Positions 53,216 to 63,273 of a stretch of 64,000 nt of DNA are shown here, piece after piece; the first letter of the stretch is position 1, and every line of letters begins with the position of its first letter. This DNA is from Hyphomicrobium sp. CS1GBMeth3 (lineage in GTDB: Bacteria > Pseudomonadota > Alphaproteobacteria > Rhizobiales > Hyphomicrobiaceae). The notes below the pieces were generated by a model that worked only from the letters and a program-made list of their open reading frames with translations, searched no databases and was not told where the DNA came from. The stretch is from assembly GCF_900117455.1 (NCBI RefSeq), contig NZ_FPHO01000002.1, positions 1,364,001-1,428,000 of the forward strand, read 5' to 3'. A program made the translations under genes and the position numbers.

Positions 53216-53356
53216 AGGGAGTGTTAGCCTTATCTGCGACACGTTAGGTAGCGATGAGGTTTCTAGGTGATTATTTGTTATTATTGATGCTGTGGACTAT
53301 TGACCGGCCGGCACGCCGAGGCGGCGGCAATCAAGAAAAGTGAGGTGCGGGAGCCG

Positions 53357-54169
53357 ATGACTGCTGAGACTTTTTCACAATTCAGCCCTCACCTCAGCGT
53401 TTGTACGTCGTCGATCCTCGCAAACCCACGCGCGTGCGCGCTCTTCCTCGATGTCGACGGAACCCTTCTCGACTTGGCGGACACCCCGAAGGGCGTACGT
53501 GTGCCGGACGGGCTGATCGCAACCCTGCAGCGGCTGTCGCTTGCGTTCGACGGAGCGGTCGCGATCATCACGGGGCGCCTCATTTCCGAGATCGACCTCC
53601 TCTTGTCTCCGTTGCGTCTGGCGGCGTCTGGCGTGCACGGCGCGGAGCTTCGCAAAGGGCCGGACCGCGACATCGAACGGATCACGGCGACGCTGCCGAG
53701 CGACCTGATCCAATCCATGCGCCGGCTGGCGCTCGATATCCCAGGCGTCATCGCCGAACCGAAGGGCGCCGGGATCGCGGTTCACTATCGTCTGGCGCCG
53801 CAGGCCGAGAGGCTGGTCCTTGAAGCGCTCGAAGCCGCGCTCGACAAGCATGCGGGCGCGTTCGAGCTCCTGCCGGGCAAGCGGCTTTTCGAGGTGGTGC
53901 CTTCGGGTCTCTCGAAGGGCACTGCGCTCGCCTCGCTCACCTCGCTGCCGGCGTTCCGCGGACGCGTTCCGATCATGATCGGTGACGACATCGGCGACGA
54001 GCCCGCATTTGCCGCCGCCGAGGGCATGCACGGCTTTGCACTGCGCGTGGCCGGCGAGCAGTATCCGATGGAAGCTGCCGATTTCGCGGGGCCGCGGTCG
54101 GTCATCAATTGGCTCGACCAGCTTACCCGCCGCATGACACCTACCGAGCGTCCGCAGGTTCAGCCCTAA
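53357..54169 (+). CDS. otsB: Trehalose-6-phosphate phosphatase
   Basis: A 270-residue HAD phosphatase that releases trehalose from trehalose-6-phosphate. Motifs: FLDVDGTLLDLADTP (nucleophile Asp), VAIITGRLISEIDLLL, GVHGAELRK and GDDIGDEPAF. The ATG at 53357 has a GGGAG site. A 141-base gap before it is AT-rich (around 53270-53290) and could hold its own promoter. A hairpin follows the gene at 54.2 kb. Confidence 0.95.
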   Translation: MTAETFSQFSPHLSVCTSSILANPRACALFLDVDGTLLDLADTPKGVRVPDGLIATLQRLSLAFDGAVAIITGRLISEIDLLLSPLRLAASGVHGAELRKGPDRDIERITATLPSDLIQSMRRLALDIPGVIAEPKGAGIAVHYRLAPQAERLVLEALEAALDKHAGAFELLPGKRLFEVVPSGLSKGTALASLTSLPAFRGRVPIMIGDDIGDEPAFAAAEGMHGFALRVAGEQYPMEAADFAGPRSVINWLDQLTRRMTPTERPQVQP

Positions 54170-54198
54170 GCCTGGCTTCAGCTTTCAGCCACGAGCGG

Positions 54199-54235
54199 AA
54201 AGGGCCTGAACCGAGAGATCGGTTCAGGCCCTTCT
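54199..54235. terminator. Hairpin terminator after otsB
   Basis: Stem AAGGGCCTGAACCGA / TCGGTTCAGGCCCTT with a 3-4 base loop (about 14 pairs). Only a short T-run follows, so it is a strong hairpin but a weak intrinsic terminator. It lies between convergent genes. Confidence 0.75.
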
Positions 54236-54288
54236 AGGTTGCACCCCGGCAAGCGCGCTTCTCCAAATCCCGAGGCGCTCAGATCCCG

Positions 54289-54594
54289 CTAGTGGCGATG
54301 ACGCCAGTGGCGATGATGGTGGCGATGCCGATGGAAGTGGCCGTAACGCGGCCCGATATAGATCCCGATTCCGGGGCCGTAGCCGTACCGGCGATAGCCG
54401 CCGTGGCAGAACCGGCGTCCGTAACGACGGTGGCAATGGCGATACGGACGATAGTGGACCTGCTCGAGGTTTATCTGCTCGGTGGCGAGCGCTTTGCCGA
54501 TGGGACCGACAGGAGCCGCATTGGCCGCTCCTCCAAAGCTCAGCGACGCGGCCGCCAAAGCAACCGCAATAAATGTCGCCCTTATTCTATTCAT
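54289..54594 (-). CDS. Small secreted His/Arg/Tyr-rich protein
   Basis: A 101-residue protein. A clear signal peptide (FIAVALAAASLSFGGAANA) is followed by a short acidic linker and a repetitive tail: RPYRHCHRRYGRRFCHGGYR, then a Gly/Tyr part, ending in a His/Arg run (HFHRHRHHHRHWRHRH). Two Cys could form a disulfide. Such peptides are common in Hyphomicrobiales and are of unknown function; metal or anion binding at the surface is plausible. The ATG at 54594 is chosen; the longer frame upstream is not credible. Confidence 0.75.
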   Translation of the reverse strand: MNRIRATFIAVALAAASLSFGGAANAAPVGPIGKALATEQINLEQVHYRPYRHCHRRYGRRFCHGGYRRYGYGPGIGIYIGPRYGHFHRHRHHHRHWRHRH

Positions 54595-54852
54595 CTTTGC
54601 ACTCCGATGAATGATCGTGCGTGATCTAATCAATAATGTAGGAGCCAGAAAACCGGTTCCAACTGGATGTTTGGGCTTAGGGCGAGAAAATCTTTCTTGC
54701 GGCAAAACATTGCGCGTATCTGCACGTGTGTTGACCGTCATAATTTCGCGCTTTAGAAGGTTTGCATTCACTTCACGTTCATCCATGTCGCATTTTGTTT
54801 ATCCGCCGTTCAGTTTTGGGCAGCGGAGTTCTTGGGGACCAAGGGGGAACTG

Positions 54853-55680
54853 TTGAGGGGACTGCTTCCGTCCGTTTGCGTCGGGCTGCTGGTGCTGATC
54901 TCGGCTCCGGTGGATGCGCCCGCTGACGAGGCCACAAGCAAGCAGATTGCGCGCGAGTTTCGCTTGCTCGAGCTTGGCGGCCGCAAGGTTCGCTGGTCCG
55001 TTCCCAGGGGCGGACTGCCGGCGACCATCAGCTACGCGTTCCTGACCGAACCCAAACAGTTTCCGGGCGCGCGCAACTGCGACGCCATGCTGCCGCCAGT
55101 TGCAGCGCTTCAGCCTTCCGGCATCGACTTCGCGGCCTTCCGCAAGGAAGTTCGCGCAGCCTTTGCCGCCTGGGAAAAGGCTGCCAACGTGGTGTTCCGC
55201 GAGACGACCTCCGTTGCCGCGGCCGGCATCCTGATCGGCGCCGACGCCAATGCGCGCGGGCGCGCATTCACGAATGTCGCTCTCAACGAGACGACGCGCC
55301 CCTCGCACAATGGGTTGGGCGCCATCCGCCAATCGCTGATCTGTCTCAATCCGCAGCGGCCGTGGAAAATCGGTTTCGACGGAAATCTCGACGTCTACGA
55401 CGTGCGGTTCACGGTCATGCACGAGATCGGGCATGCCATCGGGCTCGATCATCCAAGCCCCGAGGGGCAGCTCATGAGCTATCGCTACGTCGAGAAAGCA
55501 CAGGGGTTGCAACCCGGCGACATCGCGGGCGCCGTGGCGCTCTACGGCAGGCCCGGCGCCGCGCCGGCCGTGGAGAACGGTGCGCCCAGTCGTGCAGCCG
55601 CCGCCACCCCGTCCGGCCCCCTTCCGCGCAGCCGTGCTTTCGGAATCGGCGAGCCTTTGACCATCGGCAAGACCCGCTAA
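54853..55680 (+). CDS. Matrixin-like secreted metalloprotease
   Basis: A 275-residue exported protein with a zinc-protease domain: MHEIGHAIGLDHPSPEGQLM contains HExxHxxGxxH and a following Met (Met-turn candidate), typical of peptidase M10A/matrixin. The signal peptide is MRGLLPSVCVGLLVLISAP. The TTG at 54853 is preferred because AAGGGGGA lies five bases upstream; the TTG at 54832 is an in-frame alternative. An Ala/Pro-rich tail of about 45 residues ends the protein. No propeptide Cys-switch was recognised. Confidence 0.85.
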   Translation: MRGLLPSVCVGLLVLISAPVDAPADEATSKQIAREFRLLELGGRKVRWSVPRGGLPATISYAFLTEPKQFPGARNCDAMLPPVAALQPSGIDFAAFRKEVRAAFAAWEKAANVVFRETTSVAAAGILIGADANARGRAFTNVALNETTRPSHNGLGAIRQSLICLNPQRPWKIGFDGNLDVYDVRFTVMHEIGHAIGLDHPSPEGQLMSYRYVEKAQGLQPGDIAGAVALYGRPGAAPAVENGAPSRAAAATPSGPLPRSRAFGIGEPLTIGKTR

Positions 55681-55814
55681 CAGTCTCGTTTCATTGTCAC
55701 AAACAGCGGGTGAGCCCCGCTGCGCGGCGCCGGAATCCGGAACCATCTGACCGACCACCCGTTTCTTTTCTATCCACCCACGTGGCGAGACGGTCAGAGC
55801 GGAGGGACGACGCC

Positions 55815-56273
55815 ATGCATAATGGGGCATTGCGCCTATTGACGATCGGCACGCTCGCGAGCCTGCCGCTTTGCGCGGCTGTCGGTCAGGTAAAAACCCC
55901 GTCCGCGCCGCAGACGCCCCAGAGCGCGCCGAGCCAGGCATCGCCCGACGTGGCCCCTCCTTCGTCCGAGGTGCTGACCGGCGACTGGCGCGCCAGCAAG
56001 CTCATCGGCACTACAATGAGCAACGTGCTCGGCGAGTCAGTCGGGCGCGTCGAGGACGTGGTGATCGGCAGCGACGGCAAGGTCGTGGCGGTGATGGTCG
56101 GGATCGGCGGGTTCCTGGGTCTCGGCGAGACATCGGTTGCGATCGGCCTGCGCCATCTCGTTATCACGCCACTCGATTCGGACCAGCTCGAGGTCAGGAC
56201 CTCTCTGTCGCGTCGCGCGATCGAACAGGCTGCGCAGGTCGGCCCGATCGACGACGGCCCGCTTCCGGAATAA
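55815..56273 (+). CDS. Secreted PRC-barrel domain protein 2
   Basis: A 152-residue exported protein with signal peptide (LLTIGTLASLPLCAAVG), Pro/Ser/Ala-rich linker and PRC-barrel (about 50-130; GDWRASKLIGTTMSNVLGES, VGIGGFLGLGETSVAI). It shares layout and the GGFLGxGE motif with the protein at 45.1 kb. The ATG at 55815 has a GGAGGG site. It converges with the RR/HWE kinase gene, leaving 10 bases between stops. Confidence 0.85.
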   Translation: MHNGALRLLTIGTLASLPLCAAVGQVKTPSAPQTPQSAPSQASPDVAPPSSEVLTGDWRASKLIGTTMSNVLGESVGRVEDVVIGSDGKVVAVMVGIGGFLGLGETSVAIGLRHLVITPLDSDQLEVRTSLSRRAIEQAAQVGPIDDGPLPE

Positions 56274-56283
56274 TAGAGCTTAG

Positions 56284-57426
56284 TCAGCCCGCGAGCGCGG
56301 CGCTGCGCGGCACGCCGCGTCCCTCCGGAACGGGCGCGGCGATGATATCGATCGGCACCTTGAGGCGGCACTCGAGCCCATCCGGCGCGAAGTCGATCGC
56401 GGGCTCGGATGCCATGGCGCTGACCATGGTTCCGATCAGGGTCAGGCCGAAACCCTTGCGCGTGGCCGGCACGACGGGAGGCCCGCCCTTCTCCTTCCAC
56501 TGAAACTCCAGGTGCGGCTCGCCCCGAACGTCGATGATGCTCCACTTGATGGCGATGCTGCCCTCGGCGTTAAGCAGAGCGCCGTATTTGGCAGCGTTGG
56601 TCGCAAGCTCGTGCACGATCAGCGCGAAGGTCTGCACGGCGGAGGCCGTGAGCAACAGCTCGGGCCCTGCGGCGCGCACGCGATCCGAGAAGCCCGCGAC
56701 CTCGGCATTGACGATGTGACCCAGGTCGGCTCCCTTCCAGCATGCTTCCGTCAGATGCTCATGCGCGCGTGCCAGCGCGTGTAAGCGTCCGACGAGCACT
56801 TGGCGTGCGTCGGCGACGTTACGACTGTCGTTCAATGTGCGGACGGCGATCGACTGCAGAACCGCCAGCAGGTTCTTGACGCGATGCGTGAGCTCGTTGA
56901 CCAGCAGCGAAAGGCGCTCCTCGGCACGCTTGCGCTCACCGACCTCGACTTTCAGGATCTCGGCCGTGCGCTCCAATTCTGCTGTGCGCTCCTCGACCCG
57001 TTTCTCAAGCAGCGCGTGAGAGCGAGCCAGCTCGCTTCGCATCTGATGCAGGTCGACGAACACCTTGACCTTGGCCCGCAGCACTTCCGGCACGACCGGC
57101 GAGAGAATGTAGTCCACGGCGCCCAGCGCGTAGCCCTCGGCAGCTTGCACATCATCGGCAAAGGCGGTGATGAAGATGATCGGCGTGTGCCGCGATTTCT
57201 TTCGCTTGCGGATCAGGGCCGCCGTCTCGTGGCCGCACATGTCCGGCATGTTGACGTCGAGCAGAATGACAGCGAAGTCACGCTCGAGCAGGAGGCGCAA
57301 GGCTTCGGCGCCGGACTTGACCGTCACGACGTTCTGATTGAGCTCCTCGAGGCTTGCACGATAGGCGATGTGCTTCTCCTCGAGATCGTCAACGATCAGG
57401 ATATCTGCGGGCACCGGATGGCTCAT
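56284..57426 (-). CDS. Response regulator fused to HWE-type histidine kinase
   Basis: A 380-residue cytosolic signalling protein. Residues about 8-125 form a receiver with phospho-acceptor Asp in VILLDVNMPDMCG; the usual switch Lys region reads YILSPVVPEV, so the Lys is replaced. A coiled coil (about 130-175) leads to an HWE/HisKA_2 kinase: LVNELTHRVKNLLAVLQSIA with the His, ALIVHELATNAAKYGAL as N-box, and KGFGLTLIGTMV in the ATP lid. HWE kinases are typical of alphaproteobacteria. It starts 25 bases after the giant hybrid kinase gene on the same strand and is probably its partner. Confidence 0.9.
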   Translation of the reverse strand: MSHPVPADILIVDDLEEKHIAYRASLEELNQNVVTVKSGAEALRLLLERDFAVILLDVNMPDMCGHETAALIRKRKKSRHTPIIFITAFADDVQAAEGYALGAVDYILSPVVPEVLRAKVKVFVDLHQMRSELARSHALLEKRVEERTAELERTAEILKVEVGERKRAEERLSLLVNELTHRVKNLLAVLQSIAVRTLNDSRNVADARQVLVGRLHALARAHEHLTEACWKGADLGHIVNAEVAGFSDRVRAAGPELLLTASAVQTFALIVHELATNAAKYGALLNAEGSIAIKWSIIDVRGEPHLEFQWKEKGGPPVVPATRKGFGLTLIGTMVSAMASEPAIDFAPDGLECRLKVPIDIIAAPVPEGRGVPRSAALAG

Positions 57427-57451
57427 GTCAGCAATCCCGATCCAAGGCCGC

Positions 57452-60400
57452 TCAGCGGTAGAGCCATGAGCGCATGACGGAAAGCAACGCGTCGGCATCG
57501 ACGGGCTTGGCGAGATAATCCCAGGCTCCAGCCTCGATACAGCGCTCACGGTCCCCCTTTAGAGCCTTGGCCGTTACGGCGATGAACGGAAGCTCACGGC
57601 ACGAAGGATTCTCCTGCGCCGCGCGAATGGTGGCGATGCCATCCATATCGGGCATCATGATGTCCATCAGCACGATATCAACTTGAGATCCGTTGTTCAG
57701 GAGCCTCAGCGCCTCGCGGCCACTGGTGGCGGATACGACATCCATTCCGTGGTCCTCCAACAGCGTCGCCAATGCGAAAATGTTGCGCGCATCGTCGTCC
57801 ACGACAAGAACCTTTTTGCCCACCAGTGCCGATGCCGTATCGTGCACACGCTTGAGCATTACCACGTGCGGCTCGGGTAGACGATCGACCGGCCGGTTCA
57901 ACGCCAGCGACACGAGATCCACGAGGCGTTCGGGCGACTGGACGTAGCGCACGGTGAACGCTTCCACAGGCGGCACGGACGACCGGGGGGCACCCTGCTC
58001 GGACCACACGATCACCGGCAGCGGGGCGATGCTGCCCGCACGCGTAGTGTGGCCACGCAGCGCCTCGGCACAGGCAAAGAGCGGCAGGTCGAGACGGCCG
58101 TCCACCACCAGGCAATCGACCGGGGTTTCGGACAGAAGGCGCACTGCGGCGGAGCGGTCGTTGGCCTCGATGATCTGAACATCGTCAGCGGAGAATGCGC
58201 GCACGATGTTCAGTACCGGCGCGCCAGGGGCAGCCGCGACGAGGATACGCCGCTCCTTGCGCGAGAAGCTCGCGAGCAGCGCGCCAAGGCCGTCCTCCAG
58301 ATCCATCTTCGACAGCAGCGGCTTGGTGATGAACCCCTGTGCGCCGAGTTCGAGGGCGCGCTCGCGCGCATCCTCGGCGGATACGATCCAGACCGGAATG
58401 TGACGGGTTGCAAGATCGGACTTGAGGCTATCGAGGATGCGCCAGCCGTCGAGGTCAGGAAGCACCATGTCCAACGTGACGGCGCTCGGCATCCTCTCGC
58501 GGGCAAGATCCAACGCCGCGCGACCGCGGCCCGCGACGATTCCCTTGCAGCCCATCTCGCGGACCGTGTCGAGAAGAACGCGCGCAAACGATGCGTCGTT
58601 CTCGACGATCAAAATCGTGGTGTCGCCCGGCGCGATGCCGTCACGATCATCCTCGACCGTAGGCTCCTCATTGGGATCCGAAGCCATGCGAACGACGTTG
58701 TCGCGGGCGTAATCGGCCTCAAGACCGCCAGCAGCAGCATCCGAAGCGTTACCGCCCTGGGATGCAGATGATGCCGCCGGTTCCGGCGCGCGGCGCGGCG
58801 AGCGGGCCGGCACGTAGTCCAGAGGCAGGTAGAGGACGAAACTCGATCCCTTGCCGACGGCGGAGACGAGCTTCATCTCGCCCGACAGCACGCGCGTCAG
58901 CTCGCGGCTGATGGCGAGCCCGAGACCCGTGCCGCCGTATTTGCGGCTGGTGGATCCATCGGCCTGTTGGAATGCCTCGAAGATGATGCTCTGTTTCTCC
59001 GGCGAAATGCCGATGCCGGTGTCCGTGACATTGAAAGCGACCACACCAGCCGCGCGGTTCAACGTCTCACTGTCCGACCAACCTTCCTTCACAAGGTCAA
59101 TGCTCAGGGCCACGCGACCCTGATGGGTGAACTTGAAGGCGTTTGACAGGAGGTTCTTCAAAATCTGCTGCAGGCGCTTCGAATCCGTCACCATGGCGGT
59201 GGGCAGGCGCGGGTCAACGCTGACGTCGAAGGATAAAGATTTCTGCTCCGCCACTGGGCCGAACGTGCGGCGAACATAATGATAGAGGTCGTCGAAACGC
59301 AGCTCTCCGACATCCACCGCCACGGTGCCGGACTCGATCTTCGCCAGATCGAGAATATCGTTGATCAGCGTCAGAAGGTCCTTCCCCGAGGCGTGGATCG
59401 TCTTGGAGTATTCGACCTGGCGATCGGTGAGGTTGCCGTCGCGGTTCTGGCAAAGCTGGTCGGACAAGATCAGCAAGCTGTTCAGCGGAGTCCGCAGCTC
59501 GTGGGACATGTTGGCGAGGAACTCGGATTTGTACTTCGACGTCCGCGCGAGCTGATCGGCCTTCTCCTCGAGTGCCTGGCGTGCCTGCTCGACCTCCGAG
59601 TTCTTCCGTTCGACCTCCTGGTTCTGATAGGCCAGCAGGCGCGCCTTCTCTTGCAGCTCCTCGTTCGTGCGCTGCAGCTCGAGCTGGCGGCTCTGCAGCT
59701 CCTTGGCCAGCGACTGGGATTGCTCGAGCAGATCCTCGGTGCGCATGTTGGCCTCGATCGTATTGATGACGAGGCCGATCGATTCCGTGAGCTGGTCGAG
59801 GAAGTCGTGGTGAACCGGAATGAAGCGCTCCAGAGACGCAAGCTCCAGGACGCCCTTCACCATTCCTTCGAACACGATCGGCAGGACCAGGATGCTGGCC
59901 GGCGGCGCCTCGGTCAGACCTGACGCGATGCGGATCGGCGCAACGGGCACGCTTTCCAGCACGATGCGCCGCTTGTCCTGCGCGCACTGGCCGACGAGGC
60001 CGGCGCCGACATCCACGGTCTTGCCGTGCATACCCTGCCCGCTCGATGCGTAGCTCGCGAGCAGCTTGAGCCGGGGCCGCTCCGAGGCATTGTCCCAGAC
60101 GTAGACCTCGGCCTGGTGCGCGCCAACGACGGGGGCCAGCTCGGAGAGGATCATCTGGCCGACGGCGACGAGGTCCTTCTGACCCTGCAGCATGCGGCTG
60201 AACTTGGCGAGGTTCGTTTTCAGCCAGTTTTGCTCGGTGTTCTTCTGCGTTGTGTCGCGCAGATTGCGGATCATCTCGTTGATGGTGTCCTTCAGGACCG
60301 CCACCTCGCCTTCGGCGTTCACGGCGATCTCGCGCGTGAGGTCGCCCTTCGTCACGGCGGTTGCGACCTCGGCGATAGCACGCACCTGGGTCGTGAGGTT

Positions 60401-63163
60401 TGCCGCGAGCTGGTTGACGTTCTCGGTCAGCGCCTTCCACGTTCCGGCAGCGCCAGGCACCTTGGCCTGGCCGCCGAGCTGGCCTTCGACGCCCACCTCA
60501 CGCGCCACCGACGTCACCTGCTCGGCAAAGGTGGCGAGCGTCTCCGTCATGCTGTTGATGGTATCGGCGAGGGCCGCGATCTCGCCCATGGCCTCGACGG
60601 TCAGCTTGTGCTTGAGATCGCCGTTGGCGACCGCCGTCACGACGCGGGCGATGCCGCGCACCTGGGCCGTCAGGTTGCCGGCCATGGAGTTCACGTTGTC
60701 GGTGAGGTCTTTCCAGGTGCCGGCGACGCCCGGCACGTCGGCCTGTCCGCCAAGCTTGCCTTCCGTGCCGACTTCGCGGGCCACGCGCGTCACCTCGGCC
60801 GCGAACGAGCGCAGCTGATCCACCATCGTGTTGATGGTGTTCTTCAGCTCGAGGATCTCGCCCTTGACGTCGACCGTGATCTTCTTCGACAGGTCGCCGC
60901 GCGCCACGGCGGTCGTCACATCGGCGATGTTGCGCACCTGATCAGTCAGGTTGCTCGCCATCGAGTTGACGCTCTCGGTGAGGTCCTTCCAGGTGCCTGC
61001 GACGCCTTGCACGTCGGCCTGTCCGCCGAGCTTGCCTTCCGTGCCCACCTCGCGCGCCACGCGCGTCACCTCGGCCGCGAACGAGCGCAGCTGGTCCACC
61101 ATCGTGTTGATGGTGGCCTTGAGCTCGAGGATCTCGCCCTTGACGTCGACGGTGATCTTCTTCGACAGGTCGCCCATGGCGACCGCCGTCGTCACCTCGG
61201 CGATGTTGCGCACCTGGTCGGTCAGGTTGCCGGCCATCGAGTTCACGCTGTCAGTCAGCGTCTTCCAGGTGCCGGCGACACCCGGCACGTCGGCCTGACC
61301 GCCGAGCTTGCCTTCGGTACCGACCTCGCGTGCGACGCGCGTCACCTCGGCCGCGAACGAGCGCAGCTGATCCACCATCGTGTTGATGGTGTTCTTCAGC
61401 TCGAGGATCTCGCCCTTGACGTCGACGGTGATCTTCTTCGACAGGTCGCCCATGGCGACCGCCGTCGTCACGTCGGCGATGTTGCGCACCTGATCGGTCA
61501 GGTTGCTCGCCATCGAGTTCACGCTGTCGGTCAGCGTCTTCCAGGTTCCGGCGACGCCCTGCACCTCAGCCTGGCCGCCAAGCTTGCCGTCGGTGCCGAC
61601 CTCGCGTGCGACGCGCGTCACCTCGGCTGCGAATGACGACAACTGGTCCACCATCGTGTTGATGGTGATCTTCAGCTCGAGAATCTCGCCTTTCGCGTCG
61701 ACGGCGATTTTCTTCGACAGGTCGCCGCGCGCCACGGCGGTCGTCACCTCGGCGATGTTGCGCACCTGGGCCGTCAGGTTGCCGGCCATCGAGTTCACGC
61801 TGTCGGTGAGGTCTTTCCAGGTGCCGGCGACACCCTGCACCTCGGCCTGGCCGCCGAGCTTGCCCTCGGTGCCGACTTCGCGCGCCATGCGCGTCACTTC
61901 GGAGGCGAACGACGACAGCTGGTCCACCATCGTGTTGATGGTGCTCTTCAGCTCCAAGAGCTCGCCCTTGACGTCGACGGTGATCTTCTTCGACAGGTCG
62001 CCGCGCGCCACCGCCGTCGTCACCTCGGCGATGTTGCGCACCTGATCGGTCAGGTTGTCGGCCATCGAGTTGACGTTCTCGGTCAGATCGCGCCAGGTGC
62101 CCGACACGCCCTGCACGTCGGCCTGGCCGCCGAGCTTGCCTTCCGTGCCTACCTCGCGCGCCACGCGCGTCACCTCGGAGGCGAATGACGACAACTGATC
62201 CACCATCGTGTTGATGGTGCTCTTCAGCTCCAGAAGCTCGCCTTTCACGTCGACCGTAATCTTCTTCGACAAGTCGCCGCGGGCAACCGCCGTCGTCACC
62301 TCGGCGATGTTGCGCACCTGGGCAGTCAGGTTGCCGGCCATGAAGTTCACGCTGTCGGTCAGATCGCGCCACGTGCCCGAGGCACCCTTGACGTCAGCCT
62401 GGCCGCCGAGCTTGCCTTCGGTACCCACCTCGCGCGCGACGCGCGTCACCTCGGCCGCGAACGAGCGCAGCTGGTCCACCATCGTGTTGATGACCTTGGC
62501 CGTGCGCAGGAACTCGCCCTCGAGCGGGCGTCCTTCCACCTCCAACGGCATGGTCTTGGTCAGGTCGCCCTGCGCCACGGCGCCGATCACGCGCGCGACC
62601 TCGCTCGAGGGATGCACAAGGTCGTCGATCATGGAGTTTACGGACTCGATCGACGTGCGCCAGAAGCCGCTTGCCGCGCCAAGCCGCGCGCGCTCGCGCA
62701 GGCGGCCCTGCTTGCCGGCGACGCGGCTCAGGCGTTCGAGCTCGCGCTCGAGATGACCGTTCAGCTCAACGATGTCGTTGAATGTCTCGGCGATTCTTCC
62801 GGCGATGCCGGGCCAATCGAGCGGAAGCCGCGCGGAGGCGTCGCCTTTCTTTATCGCGATCAGGGCTTCCAGGATGGCGGGGGCCTGCTCGGCGAGGTGC
62901 GTCTGGTCGGGGCGCATGCCGGTGCCGGCGCCGTTCCCTCCACGCAGGGGCCGCAGGCGAGTTAGGCCATGGGGTTGCGCCTGGCTGCCTCCATTGTTCG
63001 CCCCTCTCTCGGCGAGGGCGTTGAAGGCGCGCGCAACATCTCCTGCAATTCCAGGCGTTTCAGGGGGCAACCGGACGGATCCATCTCCGGAGGCGAGGGC
63101 TTCGAGCGCAGTGAGCACTGACCTCAGCGTCTGATCTTCGTTGGCGCTTTTGGCAGAAAACAC
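57452..63163 (-). CDS. Giant soluble poly-HAMP hybrid histidine kinase
   Basis: A 1903-residue protein with no obvious membrane segment. Order: divergent HAMP-like segments (about 10-250); a tandem array of about eight 92-residue HAMP units from residue 251 to about 985; GAF (about 990-1135); coiled coil (1145-1205); HisKA with His1221 in [11 protein letters not shown]; HATPase (about 1330-1445; [23 protein letters not shown]). Three receiver domains follow: the first with Asp1565 ([12 protein letters not shown]), a degenerate second, and a third with Asp1834 ([13 protein letters not shown]). The layout recalls the poly-HAMP osmosensing hybrid kinases of fungi (group III) and their bacterial relatives. 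It is probably an intracellular sensor. Confidence 0.93.
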   Translation of the reverse strand: MFSAKSANEDQTLRSVLTALEALASGDGSVRLPPETPGIAGDVARAFNALAERGANNGGSQAQPHGLTRLRPLRGGNGAGTGMRPDQTHLAEQAPAILEALIAIKKGDASARLPLDWPGIAGRIAETFNDIVELNGHLERELERLSRVAGKQGRLRERARLGAASGFWRTSIESVNSMIDDLVHPSSEVARVIGAVAQGDLTKTMPLEVEGRPLEGEFLRTAKVINTMVDQLRSFAAEVTRVAREVGTEGKLGGQADVKGASGTWRDLTDSVNFMAGNLTAQVRNIAEVTTAVARGDLSKKITVDVKGELLELKSTINTMVDQLSSFASEVTRVAREVGTEGKLGGQADVQGVSGTWRDLTENVNSMADNLTDQVRNIAEVTTAVARGDLSKKITVDVKGELLELKSTINTMVDQLSSFASEVTRMAREVGTEGKLGGQAEVQGVAGTWKDLTDSVNSMAGNLTAQVRNIAEVTTAVARGDLSKKIAVDAKGEILELKITINTMVDQLSSFAAEVTRVAREVGTDGKLGGQAEVQGVAGTWKTLTDSVNSMASNLTDQVRNIADVTTAVAMGDLSKKITVDVKGEILELKNTINTMVDQLRSFAAEVTRVAREVGTEGKLGGQADVPGVAGTWKTLTDSVNSMAGNLTDQVRNIAEVTTAVAMGDLSKKITVDVKGEILELKATINTMVDQLRSFAAEVTRVAREVGTEGKLGGQADVQGVAGTWKDLTESVNSMASNLTDQVRNIADVTTAVARGDLSKKITVDVKGEILELKNTINTMVDQLRSFAAEVTRVAREVGTEGKLGGQADVPGVAGTWKDLTDNVNSMAGNLTAQVRGIARVVTAVANGDLKHKLTVEAMGEIAALADTINSMTETLATFAEQVTSVAREVGVEGQLGGQAKVPGAAGTWKALTENVNQLAANLTTQVRAIAEVATAVTKGDLTREIAVNAEGEVAVLKDTINEMIRNLRDTTQKNTEQNWLKTNLAKFSRMLQGQKDLVAVGQMILSELAPVVGAHQAEVYVWDNASERPRLKLLASYASSGQGMHGKTVDVGAGLVGQCAQDKRRIVLESVPVAPIRIASGLTEAPPASILVLPIVFEGMVKGVLELASLERFIPVHHDFLDQLTESIGLVINTIEANMRTEDLLEQSQSLAKELQSRQLELQRTNEELQEKARLLAYQNQEVERKNSEVEQARQALEEKADQLARTSKYKSEFLANMSHELRTPLNSLLILSDQLCQNRDGNLTDRQVEYSKTIHASGKDLLTLINDILDLAKIESGTVAVDVGELRFDDLYHYVRRTFGPVAEQKSLSFDVSVDPRLPTAMVTDSKRLQQILKNLLSNAFKFTHQGRVALSIDLVKEGWSDSETLNRAAGVVAFNVTDTGIGISPEKQSIIFEAFQQADGSTSRKYGGTGLGLAISRELTRVLSGEMKLVSAVGKGSSFVLYLPLDYVPARSPRRAPEPAASSASQGGNASDAAAGGLEADYARDNVVRMASDPNEEPTVEDDRDGIAPGDTTILIVENDASFARVLLDTVREMGCKGIVAGRGRAALDLARERMPSAVTLDMVLPDLDGWRILDSLKSDLATRHIPVWIVSAEDARERALELGAQGFITKPLLSKMDLEDGLGALLASFSRKERRILVAAAPGAPVLNIVRAFSADDVQIIEANDRSAAVRLLSETPVDCLVVDGRLDLPLFACAEALRGHTTRAGSIAPLPVIVWSEQGAPRSSVPPVEAFTVRYVQSPERLVDLVSLALNRPVDRLPEPHVVMLKRVHDTASALVGKKVLVVDDDARNIFALATLLEDHGMDVVSATSGREALRLLNNGSQVDIVLMDIMMPDMDGIATIRAAQENPSCRELPFIAVTAKALKGDRERCIEAGAWDYLAKPVDADALLSVMRSWLYR
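60482..62413 (-). repeat. Tandem 276-bp repeats encoding HAMP units
   Basis: Seven consecutive 276-bp units (92 codons each) within the hybrid kinase gene. Each begins KLGGQA and contains [20 protein letters not shown] and [20 protein letters not shown] or close variants. The last unit of the block diverges, and a further divergent copy follows below 60482. Near-identity at DNA level makes the array prone to unequal recombination and to assembly error. Confidence 0.9.
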
Positions 63164-63273
63164 GCAGCCCCCCTCACCTCGCCGACAGCCGGACCGTGCG
63201 TAACGCTGAGACCGACCAAATGTTCCCTACGTAGGTCGTTTCTTACTGGTGAGGGAAGGCGCAGATCTGGCCG

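Noticed and set aside
60026..61636. 536-codon plus-strand open frame opposite the hybrid kinase
   Set aside because: It is a shadow of the repeated HAMP coding sequence; its translation simply repeats with the 276-bp period and has no family features.
60482..62413. Periodic repeats considered as a CRISPR array
   Set aside because: Units are 276 bp, coding and in frame, with no short repeat/spacer structure.
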